Shown here one piece after another: positions 16,562 to 25,432 of a stretch of DNA of 64,000 nucleotides. Every line of letters begins with the position of its first letter. Position 1 is the first letter of the stretch. The notes beneath the pieces are model-generated. The model did not search any database and was not told the DNA's origin. It saw nothing but the letters and a program-made list of their open reading frames with translations. A program made the translations under genes and the position numbers. The stretch is from CAVSRC01 sp963781775. GTDB lineage: Bacteria; Pseudomonadota; Alphaproteobacteria; Rhizobiales; Kaistiaceae. The DNA lies in NCBI GenBank assembly GCA_963781775.1, contig CAWAHE010000011.1:186001-250000 (forward strand), read 5' to 3'.

Positions 16562-18145
16562 ATGAGCGGCACCGACTCCCACGGACAGCCCTTCAAGGAG
16601 GTCAAGCATCGCGGCCTCATCACCATCTCGGTGATGGCCGCGATGATCATGGTGATTCTCGACATGACGATCGCCAACGTCGCCCTGCCCCACATGCAGG
16701 CGAGCCTTGGCGCCGCCCAGGACACCATCACCTGGGTGCTGACCTCCTACATCGTCGCCCAGGCGATCGCGACACCGATCACCGGCTGGCTCTCCGACAA
16801 CATCGGTCGGAAGAAGCTGTTCATGATCTGCGTTGCCGGTTTCGTGGGCTCGTCGGCGCTCTGCGGCACCGCCCTCAGCCTCGAGGAGATGGTGCTGTTC
16901 CGCGTCATGCAGGGCGCGTTCGGCGCGGCGCTGGCGCCGCTTTCGCAGTCGGTGATCCTTGACATCAACCCGCGCGAGCGGCACGGCCAGGCCATGGCCG
17001 TGTGGGGCACCGGCATCATGATCGCGCCGATCATCGGCCCGACCATCGGCGCTTATCTCACCGACAACTTCAACTGGCGCTGGGTGTTCTACATCAACGT
17101 CCCGGTCGGCATCGCGGCGCTTGCCGGCATTATCCTGTTCATGCCCGACACCGTGCGCCGCATCCGCAAGTTCGACTTCATCGGCTTCGGCCTGCTGTCC
17201 ATGGCGATCGGTTCGCTGCAGCTCATGCTCGACCGCGGCGCCGAACTCGACTGGTTCAGTTCACCTGAAGTGCTGATCGAGGGCGGCTTCGCCATCGCCG
17301 GCCTGTGGATGTTCATGGTCCACACCGTGACGCACAAGGAGCCGTTCCTGGACCGTGGCCTGTTCATCGACAGGAACTTCAGCGCGGCTCTCGTGCTGAT
17401 CTTCATCGTCGGCATCGTGCTGCTCGCCACCATGGCGCTGCTGCCACCGATGCTCCAGAACCTTTTCGGCTATCCGATCATCACCGTCGGTCTGGTCCTG
17501 GCGCCACGCGGCGTCGGCACGATGGTGTCCATGATGACGGTCGGGCGGCTGGTGGGAAAGATCGACCCGCGGATACTGGTCGCCTTCGGCCTGTCCCTGA
17601 CCGCCTACTCGCTCTACGAGATGACCTATTTCAGTCCCGACATGAACTATTGGCCGCTGATCACCACCGGTGTCATCCAGGGGTTCGGCCTCGGCTTCGT
17701 GTTCATTCCGCTGTCGACGGTCGCTTTCCAGACCCTCGACCCGAAATTGCGCACCGAGGCATCCGGCCTCTTCAACCTGGTCCGCAACATGGGATCGGCC
17801 ATCGGCATCTCGATCATGGCGGCGTTGCTGACGTCGAACATGCAGGCCAACCACGCCGACCTTGCCGCGCAGATCAGCCTCTTCAACCCGAACCTGCCAC
17901 TGTTCGGGATCGATGCGGGAACCCTGATGACACAGGCGGGCGCACAGACGGCGGCCCAACTCAACGGCCTGATCACGCAGCAGGCGCTGATGATCGCCTA
18001 TCTGGACGACTTCAAGCTGATGTTCCTGATCACGCTCTGCGCGCTGCCGCTCCTCCTGCTGCTGCGCTACCAGAAGCTGTCGCTTGCGCGCCCGGCACAA
18101 GGTCCCCAGCAGCAACAGCAGCCCGCCATGGTCATGGCGGACTAG
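16562..18145 (+). CDS. emrB: DHA2-family multidrug efflux permease (EmrB-like)
   Basis: A 527-residue, 14-helix major facilitator. Landmarks are ILDMTIANVALPHMQ (TM1), GWLSDNIGRKKLF (motif A, about residues 74-86), and GTGIMIAPIIGPTIGAYL (motif C), with a long periplasmic loop before the last helix. With the upstream fusion protein it should pump hydrophobic toxicants out across both membranes. The operon order regulator-adaptor-pump matches mprA-emrA-emrB of E. coli. The C-terminus ends in a glutamine run (QQQQQ). It is convergent with the following gene, with only 3 bases between stop codons. Confidence 0.92.
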   Translation: MSGTDSHGQPFKEVKHRGLITISVMAAMIMVILDMTIANVALPHMQASLGAAQDTITWVLTSYIVAQAIATPITGWLSDNIGRKKLFMICVAGFVGSSALCGTALSLEEMVLFRVMQGAFGAALAPLSQSVILDINPRERHGQAMAVWGTGIMIAPIIGPTIGAYLTDNFNWRWVFYINVPVGIAALAGIILFMPDTVRRIRKFDFIGFGLLSMAIGSLQLMLDRGAELDWFSSPEVLIEGGFAIAGLWMFMVHTVTHKEPFLDRGLFIDRNFSAALVLIFIVGIVLLATMALLPPMLQNLFGYPIITVGLVLAPRGVGTMVSMMTVGRLVGKIDPRILVAFGLSLTAYSLYEMTYFSPDMNYWPLITTGVIQGFGLGFVFIPLSTVAFQTLDPKLRTEASGLFNLVRNMGSAIGISIMAALLTSNMQANHADLAAQISLFNPNLPLFGIDAGTLMTQAGAQTAAQLNGLITQQALMIAYLDDFKLMFLITLCALPLLLLLRYQKLSLARPAQGPQQQQQPAMVMAD

Positions 18146-18148
18146 CCG

Positions 18149-18628
18149 CTACGGCTGCAGGCTCGCGAAGTTGCCGTGGGCGACGACCAGCCATTGGTCG
18201 CCGCTCTTGCGGAACACCGTCAGGCGCGGCGCCCGCGCCTCGGCGGTCTTGCCACCGCGCGTCTGGCCGATGGTGAGCACGTAGCTCGTCACCATCGTGT
18301 CGCCCTGGGCTGTCACCACCAGATCCTCGACATGGGGTGGCGACGTGATCACCGGCAGGCCGCCGGCGAGATAACCCGCACGATCGTACACCGAGCCGTC
18401 GGAGCGCACGATCTGGAACTCCGGCGCAAGCAGGCCGCCGATTGTCGCCTGGTCGCCGCTGGTCACCGCCTTGAGCCATTGCGCCACGGCCGCACTGCCC
18501 TCGGCCTGCAACGCGGGCTCCGCCGCGTGGGCGGGGGACAGCATCACGACGCTTTGGGGCACGACGGCCAGGCCGAGAACGATAATGGCGGCGCGAACGA
18601 TGCTTCCGACGGCGGTATCGAGGTTCAT
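18149..18628 (-). CDS. Secreted SnoaL/NTF2-like protein (DUF4440 type)
   Basis: A 159-residue protein with a Sec signal peptide ending in SPAHA-AEP. The mature part has the NTF2-like layout: an N-terminal helix (AVAQWLKAVTSGDQATIGGLLAPEFQIVRSDG), then alternating strands with VTSYVLTIGQTRGG and APRLTVFRKSGDQWLVVAHGNFA. The last strand, WxVVAHxNF, is typical of the DUF4440 group. These cone-shaped domains bind small hydrophobic ligands or act as isomerase-like enzymes, but most members have no known function. The start at 18628 is chosen for the signal peptide. Confidence 0.75.
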   Translation of the reverse strand: MNLDTAVGSIVRAAIIVLGLAVVPQSVVMLSPAHAAEPALQAEGSAAVAQWLKAVTSGDQATIGGLLAPEFQIVRSDGSVYDRAGYLAGGLPVITSPPHVEDLVVTAQGDTMVTSYVLTIGQTRGGKTAEARAPRLTVFRKSGDQWLVVAHGNFASLQP

Positions 18629-18689
18629 CAACGCTTCTCCTGAAACACAAGTGACGGATGGCGGCGGATGTCGGCGCGTCATCGGCGGC

Positions 18690-21072
18690 CTATTCCCCGT
18701 AAGGAATCCAGATGTTCTTGATCTGAAAGGCGTGGCCGAGCAGATCGCGGCCACCGCCAATGGCGGAATCGTCCCAATCGCGCGCCACCGTTTCGGTCCA
18801 GGTCTGCTTGAGATTACCGGCGGAGGCTTTTTCGAGCATCGCGGCACCATCGGCAGCGCCGAAATACCAGACCGCGTCCACCGCATCGTGCTTCGCCAGC
18901 TCCAGCGCCAGCGCGCGCTTGTCGCCGGTGACGATGTTGACGACCCCGCCCGGCACGTCCGACGTATCGAGCACCTGATAGAGGTCGGTCGCGACCAGCG
19001 CCTGCGCCTCGGACGGCAGCATGACAACCGCGTTGCCGGCAGCGATCGCCGCGCCCATCAGCGAGACGAAGGCGAGCAGGCCCGGCTCCTCGGGGCACGC
19101 GATGCCGACCACGCCGACCGGCTCGTTCATGGCGAGCGCCAGCCCGCGGAACGGCGGCCGGTGGACCGCGCCCTCGTACTTGTCCGCCCACGCGCCCCAC
19201 TGGAACAGCCGCTGGACGGAGGCATCCACCTCCAGCCGCGTCTTGGCGCTCTTGACCCCGCGCATCAACCGCAACCGGTCGGCGAATTCGGCCGCCCGCG
19301 CGTCGAGGTTCTCGGCGATGTAGTAGAGGATCTGCGCGCGATTATGCTCGGAGGTCGCCGCCCATTTCGGTGCGATCTTGCGCGCCGCCTCGACCGCATC
19401 GCGGATGTCCTTGCGATTGCCCTCGCCGACCTCGCCGACAAGCTTCTTCGCCGACGATGCGACGCCGCGCGAATAGCCGCCATCCGGCCGCACCTGCTTG
19501 CCGCCGATATACATCTTGGCGGTGCGGTCGATGCCGCCGCCGATCAACTCGAGCCCCATCTCCGGCTTGACCGGGGCGCTCTCGGTGAGCGGCTTCGCCG
19601 ACTTCAGCCAGCGCGGCTTGGTGTAGGCGGCAAGGCCCTCGCGTCCGCCCTCGCGGCCGTAGCCGGATTCCTTGTAGCCGCCAAAGCCGGCCGACGCGTC
19701 GAACAGGTTGGTGGAATTGACCCACACCACGCCACACTTCAGTTTCGGCGCGATGTCGAGAGCGAGATTGATCGACTCCGACCAGACACTCGCGGCGAGC
19801 CCGTATTCGGTGTTGTTGGCAAGCGCCACGGCTTCCTCCGGCGTGCGGAAGGTCATCTCGACCGCCACCGGCCCGAAGATCTCCACCCGCGCCACGGTCG
19901 ACGCCGGCTGGACGTTGGTCATCAGCGTCGGCGGGAAATAACAGCCGCCAGCCGGCATCGCGCCACGCGTCTGGAAGACCTCGGCCCCCTCGGCGACGCC
20001 CTGCGCCACCAGCTTGCGGATGCGCTCAAGCTGCACCGGCGCCACGATCGCGCCGATATCGATCGCCTTGTCGAGCGGCGGCCCGACGCGCAGCGTATCC
20101 AGCCGCGCCTTCAGCTTGGCGACGAAGGCCTCGTGCACGTCCTCCTGCACCAGCAGCCGCGAACCGGCGCAGCACACCTGACCCTGATTGAACCAGATGG
20201 CATCGACCACGCCTTCGACCGCCGAATCGAGATCGGCATCGTCGAAGACGATGAACGGCGACTTGCCGCCAAGCTCCAGCGTCAGCGATTTGCCCGAGCC
20301 GGCCGTCGCCTCGCGGATCTTGCGGCCGACCTCGGTGGAGCCGGTGAAGGCGATCTTGTCGATGCCGGGATGGTTGACGATCAGCTCGCCGGTGGCGCCG
20401 TCGCCGGTGACGATGTTGACGACGCCCCTGGGCAGCCCGGCCATCTCGCAGATCTCGGCGAAGAGCAGCGCCGACAGCGACGTGAACTCGGCCGGCTTGA
20501 GCACGCTGGTATTGCCGAGCGCGATCGCCGGCGCGATCTTCCAGGAGAGCATCAGCAGCGGGAAATTCCACGGAATGATCTGGCCGCAGACGCCGACCGG
20601 CACGCGGTCGGCGAGTTCGGTGTCCATCAACTCTGCCCAGCCGGCGTGATGATAGAAGTGCCGCGCGACCAGCGGGATGTCGATGTCGCGCGTCTCGCGG
20701 ATCGGCTTGCCATTGTCGATGGCCTCGAGCACCGCGAACAGGCGGCTGTGGCGCTGGATCAGACCGCGCGATGGCGTAGAGGTATTTGGCGCGCTCGTGC
20801 CCCGGCAGCCGTGCCCACGGCCCCTGCGCCTTGCGCGCCGCCTTGACCGCCGCATCGACGTCCGCCGCGCCGGCCTGCGCCACCGGCATGATGACGTCGC
20901 CGGTCGAGGGATCGCTGGTGTCGAACCATTTGTCCGATTCCGGCTTGCGCCACGCGCCATCGATGAACAGGCTCGCGCCTTCGGCATGGGCTTTGATCCA
21001 GGCACGCGCTTCCTTGTCGCTCTCGGGCGCCGGCCCGTAGTCCATGGTGTCGAGGATTTCAGCGACGGACAT
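18690..21072 (-). pseudogene. Two-domain aldehyde dehydrogenase (ALDH16-like), one +1 frameshift
   Basis: Once a single frameshift is bridged, this encodes about 793 residues holding two aldehyde dehydrogenase domains, as in bacterial ALDH16 proteins. The first domain is complete, with PWNFPLLM, the NAD-binding FTGSTEVG, the general base in TLELGGKSP, and the nucleophile in NQGQVCCAGSR. The second domain keeps the fold (EPVGVVGIACPEE, GGVVNIVTGD) but lacks the GQxC nucleophile, as expected for this family. The break is at 20763-20765, where one extra base separates KYLYAIAR from LIQRHSRLFAVLE. The start ATG is at 21072. It lies downstream of deoC and a small gene, so it may oxidise the acetaldehyde released by DeoC; that link is inference. 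Confidence 0.85.
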
Positions 21073-21155
21073 TGGTTTCGCTCCCGGCCGGTCTGGCCCT
21101 TCCAACGCGTTCGATAGAATACTCCGCTAGCCGCCCGGACAGAAATGCCGGCGCG

Positions 21156-21611
21156 TCAGCGCTCAAGTCGCGCCAGGGCGCCGGCGTAGGTCTTGCGCGC
21201 GGCTTCATTCTTCTCCGCCGTCATCGCCTGCCGCAGCATGGCAGCCGCCGGCTTACCGTGCATCTCGATGGCGAGAACCACCCAGCGGCGGGTTTCGACT
21301 TGCGGGCTGCCGAGCCCCTTGGCGACTTCCGGCAGAAGAGAATCGGCGACCTGGCCGAGGATGCGCGTGTACATCTCCTGCGTCTTCCCGATGCCATCCT
21401 GGGCGTCGTCGTCCCAGGCGGGAATGCCGGCGCGAGCCCGGCACAGCATGTCCATTTCCTCGATCGTCTCGGCGACCTCGTGAACGCTGCACTGGCGCGC
21501 CACCTCGGTCAGCTTCGCCGCGGGAATATCCTGCCACGGCTGCATCCCGGCCCTGGCCGCGATCAGCAGCCGCCGAATGCGCGGCTCCTCGTGTGTGTCC
21601 GCTTCCGGCAT
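21156..21611 (-). CDS. Conserved-looking hypothetical protein between deoC and the ALDH gene
   Basis: I do not recognise this 151-residue soluble protein. It is predicted largely alpha-helical and acidic, with no signal peptide or membrane segment. The C-terminal part reads like short helical repeats (RRWVVLAIEMHGKPAAAMLRQAMTAE). Its ATG overlaps the deoC stop codon by one base (TGATG), which argues for real, coupled translation, and it ends 84 bases before the dehydrogenase start. It may support the DeoC/ALDH pathway or be a passenger. Confidence 0.6.
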   Translation of the reverse strand: MPEADTHEEPRIRRLLIAARAGMQPWQDIPAAKLTEVARQCSVHEVAETIEEMDMLCRARAGIPAWDDDAQDGIGKTQEMYTRILGQVADSLLPEVAKGLGSPQVETRRWVVLAIEMHGKPAAAMLRQAMTAEKNEAARKTYAGALARLER

Positions 21612-22621
21612 CAGGCGATGGCGTGGTGGTCGAAGGACGCGTAGCGCCCGGTGAGGAAGTATTCGAGCTGGCGTTCGATGTCGGCGAGCAGCGACGACGC
21701 GCCGATACGGAACAGGCCCGGCTGCAACCAGTTGTTGCCGAGTTCCTCCTTCATCACGAACTGGAAGCTCATGGCGTCCTTGGCCGTCGAGATGCCGCCG
21801 GCCGGCTTGAAGCCGACGATATTGCCGGTCATCTCGCGATAGGCGCGGATGGCGCGTACCATGACCAGCGCCACCGGCAGCGTGGCGTTGACGCCTTCCT
21901 TGCCGGTCGACGTCTTGATGAAATCCGAGCCGGCCATCATCGCCACCAGCGACGCCTTGCCGACGTTACGGAGCGTCTTCAGGTCGCCGGTGCCGAGGAT
22001 GGTCTTCATGTGTGCCGGGCCGCAGGCCGCCTTGAAGGTCTTCACCTCGTCATAGAGCGCCTGCCAGTTGCCCCTCAGCACGTGCTCGCGCGTGATCACC
22101 ACGTCGATCTCGTCGGCGCCGTCCTTGACCGAAGCCTCGATCTCGGCGATGCGCGTCGCCAGCGGCGCAAGGCCGGCTGGAAACGCGGTCGACACCGCCG
22201 CCACCGGGATGCCGGAGCCGACAAGCGCCGCTTTCGCGGTCGCCACGAAGCGGTGATAGACGCAGACCGCGCCGACCGTGACCCGCCGGTCGGCAAGCCC
22301 CAATCCTTCCCGGATGTCCTCGCGCAGTGGATGGATTGCCTTGGCGCACAGGCGCCGAACGCGCCCCTCCGTGTCGTCGCTGTTGAGCGTGGTGAGGTCG
22401 ATGCATTCCAGCGCCTTCACCAGCCAGGCCGCCTGCCACTCCTTCTTCACGGTCCTGCGCTTGGGGAGCGTCGCCGCCCGCCGCTCGACCGCCGACAGGT
22501 TGACGCGGACGCCCGCCACCGGCTCCGGATCGAACGGAATGCCGGGGTTATGGGGCTGGTCGGGTGCGTTCCTCAGGTGATGGACCGCGGCAGGCTCGCG
22601 CGCTGGGACCGGATTGGCCAT
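21611..22621 (-). CDS. deoC: Deoxyribose-phosphate aldolase
   Basis: A 336-residue class I aldolase that cleaves 2-deoxyribose 5-phosphate to acetaldehyde and glyceraldehyde 3-phosphate in deoxynucleoside catabolism. The Schiff-base lysine is in FIKTSTGKEGVNAT, the proton-relay lysine in GNIVGFKPAGGIST, and the conserved acid in IDVVITREHVL. It is longer than E. coli DeoC because of an N-terminal extension of about 60 residues, seen in other alphaproteobacterial forms. It heads a minus-strand operon with the small hypothetical gene and the two-domain aldehyde dehydrogenase and is divergent from the GST gene. Confidence 0.93.
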   Translation of the reverse strand: MANPVPAREPAAVHHLRNAPDQPHNPGIPFDPEPVAGVRVNLSAVERRAATLPKRRTVKKEWQAAWLVKALECIDLTTLNSDDTEGRVRRLCAKAIHPLREDIREGLGLADRRVTVGAVCVYHRFVATAKAALVGSGIPVAAVSTAFPAGLAPLATRIAEIEASVKDGADEIDVVITREHVLRGNWQALYDEVKTFKAACGPAHMKTILGTGDLKTLRNVGKASLVAMMAGSDFIKTSTGKEGVNATLPVALVMVRAIRAYREMTGNIVGFKPAGGISTAKDAMSFQFVMKEELGNNWLQPGLFRIGASSLLADIERQLEYFLTGRYASFDHHAIA

Positions 22622-22755
22622 GGTGCTCTCTCCCTCGGGCGGAACGCTAGCACCCCGCGGCGGCCATATCGAGCCGCCCCCGCGGCTTGCCAGCCCGGCG
22701 CGGCCGGCCTATGCGTCCCCTCCGATCAGCATGACGCTTGGCTCAGGGGAACCGC

Positions 22756-23367
22756 ATGAAGCTTCACTATTCCGCCACCTCGCCTTTCGTGCGCAAGGTT
22801 CTGGTCTCGGCCATCGAGCTTGGCCTCGAGGCGGAAATCGAGAAGGTGCCGGCACAGGTCAGCCCCATCAACCGCAGCGCCGTGGTGATCGCCGACAATC
22901 CGCTCGGCCAGGTGCCGACCCTGATCGGTCGCGACGGTCTGGCGATCCACGACAGCCGCGTCATCTGCGAATACCTCGACCATCTGGCCGGTGGCGGCCG
23001 CCTCTTTCCGGCGGCGGGAAAAGCCCGCTGGCAAGCGCTCACCGAACAGTCCATGTGCGACGGCATGACCGGCGCCGCTCTGCTTCTGCGCTACGAGAAC
23101 ACGTTGCGGCCGGAACCCCTGCGCTGGGCGGAGTGGAGCGCCGGCCAGGGCGACAAGATGGCAAAGACCCTCGATCGGCTCGAGGAGATGGCGCCCGGAC
23201 TGGCCAGACGCGTCGACATCGGCACGATCGCCGCCGGCTGCGCGCTCGGCTATCTCGACTTCCGCTACGCCGATCTCGGCTGGCGCACAGGACGCCCACA
23301 CCTGACGGCCTGGTTCGCCGACTTCGCCGCGCGGCCATCGATGACGGCCACGATGCCGAAAGGCTGA
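22756..23367 (+). CDS. Glutathione S-transferase-like protein
   Basis: A 203-residue cytosolic protein with an N-terminal thioredoxin-like domain: KLHYSATSPFVRKVLV, where the serine at the start of helix 1 is the likely catalytic residue, NPLGQVPTLI with the cis-proline, and DSRVICEYLD binding the gamma-glutamyl group. The C-terminal part is all-helical. It may conjugate or reduce electrophiles using glutathione. AGGGGA precedes the ATG at 22756; an upstream in-frame TTG at 22738 is less likely. It is convergent with mlaD, with 12 bases between stop codons. Confidence 0.85.
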   Translation: MKLHYSATSPFVRKVLVSAIELGLEAEIEKVPAQVSPINRSAVVIADNPLGQVPTLIGRDGLAIHDSRVICEYLDHLAGGGRLFPAAGKARWQALTEQSMCDGMTGAALLLRYENTLRPEPLRWAEWSAGQGDKMAKTLDRLEEMAPGLARRVDIGTIAAGCALGYLDFRYADLGWRTGRPHLTAWFADFAARPSMTATMPKG

Positions 23368-23379
23368 GGCCGGGACGCC

Positions 23380-24621
23380 TTATTGGGCGGCTGGCGCTTT
23401 CGCGTCGGACGGCGCCGGCATGTCCGGCATCGCGGGCATATCGGGCGCCGCCGGCGTGTCGAGCGGCGGCGCGTCGCCGCCGTCGGCGGCTTCGGCGCTG
23501 CTGATCGCGCCGAGCGCCCAGACGGTCAGGTCCGTCGCCGCCTTGCCGAAAGCGGCGTCAAGCGCCGCGGCAGCGGCATCCGCCTTGGTCGCGTCGCTGA
23601 CCGGCGCGTCGCCCTCGAAGAGCTTGGCATCGATCACCTTGTCGCCGGAATCGGCGATCTTGGCCATCATCGCAACATGGGCCGTCGGGTTATCGCCCGA
23701 CTCCACATCAAAGCGGCGAATGTCGACGTAAAGCTTGAAGTCGCCGGCAAGACCGCTGGTATCCGTGCCGACGCGCGGATCGCCCGCGTTCTCGAAGCCC
23801 TGCTTCAGCCGCGCCTGCACCAGCAGCGGGATGCTGTCAGCCCACCGAGAGTTCGCGAAAACCGGGACGATGCCGTCGCCTGTGCGCATCATGATGCGCT
23901 GGGTATCAAGCGCCACGACCGTGGTCGGCGCCTCGATGACAAGCTGCGCCTCCGGCAACGCGGCGATATCCGGAAACTTCGCCGGTGCGGCGAGGTCGTA
24001 GCTGATCGGCTCCGGCTTGTCGCCGCCGCCAACCATCTTGTCGAGGCCCGCAACGATGCTGTCGATCTTGTCGGAGTTGCGCGCCAGCGCCTGAGCGAAC
24101 GTGTCGACATTGGCGATCGCGTCCGTCACCGGTCCGGAATTTTTCTGCAGAAGGTCATTCAGCTTGGTCAGCGCCTCGCGCGCCGATGTGGTCATGTCCT
24201 TGATCGCGCTCGGGTCGGCGACCAGCAGCGGCGGACCGCCGCCGGCACCCTCCGGCGCGGGAGCACCCGCCGATCCGCCGGTCAGCGCGATCGTCGCCGT
24301 GCCGGTCAGGCCACGGAAATCCATACCGACACGCGTATCGGTGCGCACCGGCGTCCGCGCATCGATCGAGATGTGCGCGATTACGAGATTCGGTTGGTCG
24401 AGCGACAAGGTCAGCCCTGTGACCTCGCCCACCTGGAGGCCGTTGAACAGCACCGGCGAGCCGGGCGCCAGTCCGGAGACCGATCCTTCGATGCTCACCA
24501 GATAGTCGGTGCGCCTGTTGAGACCGCCAGTGTTGTAGATCCAGTAGACGAAACCGACGCCGACGGCGATCACGGCCAGGACAAACAGCCCGATGAGAAA
24601 ATAGCGTGCGCGGATTTCCAT
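23380..24621 (-). CDS. mlaD: MlaD-type MCE protein fused to a PqiC-like auxiliary domain
   Basis: A 413-residue protein. Residues 1-30 form a transmembrane anchor (FLIGLFVLAVIAVGVGFVYWI), residues about 40-115 an MCE domain (SVSGLAPGSPVLFNGLQVGEV), and residues about 140-190 a helical stalk. From about 205 onward (PISYDLAAPAKFPD to ALDAAFGKAATDLTVWAL) it resembles the ABC-transport auxiliary (PqiC/DUF330) lipoprotein domain, here fused to the MCE protein. The C-terminus is a low-complexity Pro/Asp/Ala tail. It should receive phospholipid from the MlaEF complex in the periplasm. It is the last gene of the mlaE-mlaF-mlaD operon. Confidence 0.85.
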   Translation of the reverse strand: MEIRARYFLIGLFVLAVIAVGVGFVYWIYNTGGLNRRTDYLVSIEGSVSGLAPGSPVLFNGLQVGEVTGLTLSLDQPNLVIAHISIDARTPVRTDTRVGMDFRGLTGTATIALTGGSAGAPAPEGAGGGPPLLVADPSAIKDMTTSAREALTKLNDLLQKNSGPVTDAIANVDTFAQALARNSDKIDSIVAGLDKMVGGGDKPEPISYDLAAPAKFPDIAALPEAQLVIEAPTTVVALDTQRIMMRTGDGIVPVFANSRWADSIPLLVQARLKQGFENAGDPRVGTDTSGLAGDFKLYVDIRRFDVESGDNPTAHVAMMAKIADSGDKVIDAKLFEGDAPVSDATKADAAAAALDAAFGKAATDLTVWALGAISSAEAADGGDAPPLDTPAAPDMPAMPDMPAPSDAKAPAAQ

Positions 24622-24636
24622 TGGCTTCGCGTCCGT

Positions 24637-25428
24637 CTAGTTGTTGATGTCCGCGCCGCGCCCGTTGGAGCGCCCGCGCCTGCCGCTGAAATAGGCTTTC
24701 ACCCAGGGGTGTTCCGAAGCGAGCAGCGTCGCCATCGGCCCCTCAGCCACGATCTTGCCCTCGGCCAGCGCCGCGATGCGATCGCAGGCAACGCTCAGGC
24801 TATCGAGATCGTGGGTAACCATGAAAACGGTAATGCCGAGCGTGCGTTGCAACGTGCGGATCAGCACGTCGAATTCGCCGGCGGCGATCGGGTCGAGACC
24901 CGATGTCGGCTCGTCGAGAAAGACGATCTCCGGGTCGAGCGCCAGCGCCCGCGCCAGCCCGACACGCTTGGTCATGCCGCCCGACAGCTCGGCCGGGTAC
25001 TTGGTGGCGTCGTCAGGACTGAGGCCGACCAGTTCGAGCTTCACGATCGCCAGATCGTCCATCAGGTGTTGCGGCAGGTCGAGGAACTGACGCATCGGAA
25101 ACTGGATGTTCTCCAGTGCCGTCAGCGACGAGAACAGCGCGCCGTTCTGAAAGAGGACGCCCCAGCGCCGCTCGACCATGCGCCATTCGCGTTCGCTGGC
25201 GTCATCGGCATCGACGTCGAAAACGCGAACCTGCCCCGACTGCTTGTGCACCAGACCGATGATCGAGCGCAGCAGGACCGACTTGCCCGCTCCCGAACCG
25301 CCGACCACGCCGAGGATCTCGCCGGCGCGAACGTCGAGCGACAGCCCGTTGAGTACGGTCTGGCCACCGAAGCCGGCGACAAGATCGTGCACGCTGATGA
25401 TCGCATTGTTATCGGCTGCAACGGTCAT
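24637..25428 (-). CDS. mlaF: Phospholipid transport ATPase MlaF
   Basis: A 263-residue ABC ATPase. It has Walker A GGSGAGKS, the Q-loop in VLFQNGALFSSLT (the MlaF-type FQxGALFxS motif), the signature LSGGM, Walker B IVFLDEPTSGLDP and the switch histidine in FMVTHDLDS. It powers lipid movement through the MlaE permease. The ATG at 25428 lies 4 bases after the mlaE stop codon, which fixes the start against a longer open frame. The C-terminus ends in an arginine-rich tail (SGRRGRSNGRG). Confidence 0.93.
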   Translation of the reverse strand: MTVAADNNAIISVHDLVAGFGGQTVLNGLSLDVRAGEILGVVGGSGAGKSVLLRSIIGLVHKQSGQVRVFDVDADDASEREWRMVERRWGVLFQNGALFSSLTALENIQFPMRQFLDLPQHLMDDLAIVKLELVGLSPDDATKYPAELSGGMTKRVGLARALALDPEIVFLDEPTSGLDPIAAGEFDVLIRTLQRTLGITVFMVTHDLDSLSVACDRIAALAEGKIVAEGPMATLLASEHPWVKAYFSGRRGRSNGRGADINN

Positions 25429-25432
25429 CGCG

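Noticed and set aside
18471..20846. A 791-codon plus-strand open frame opposite the ALDH16-like gene
   Set aside because: The composition is that of an antisense shadow, and the minus-strand reading has clear dehydrogenase motifs.
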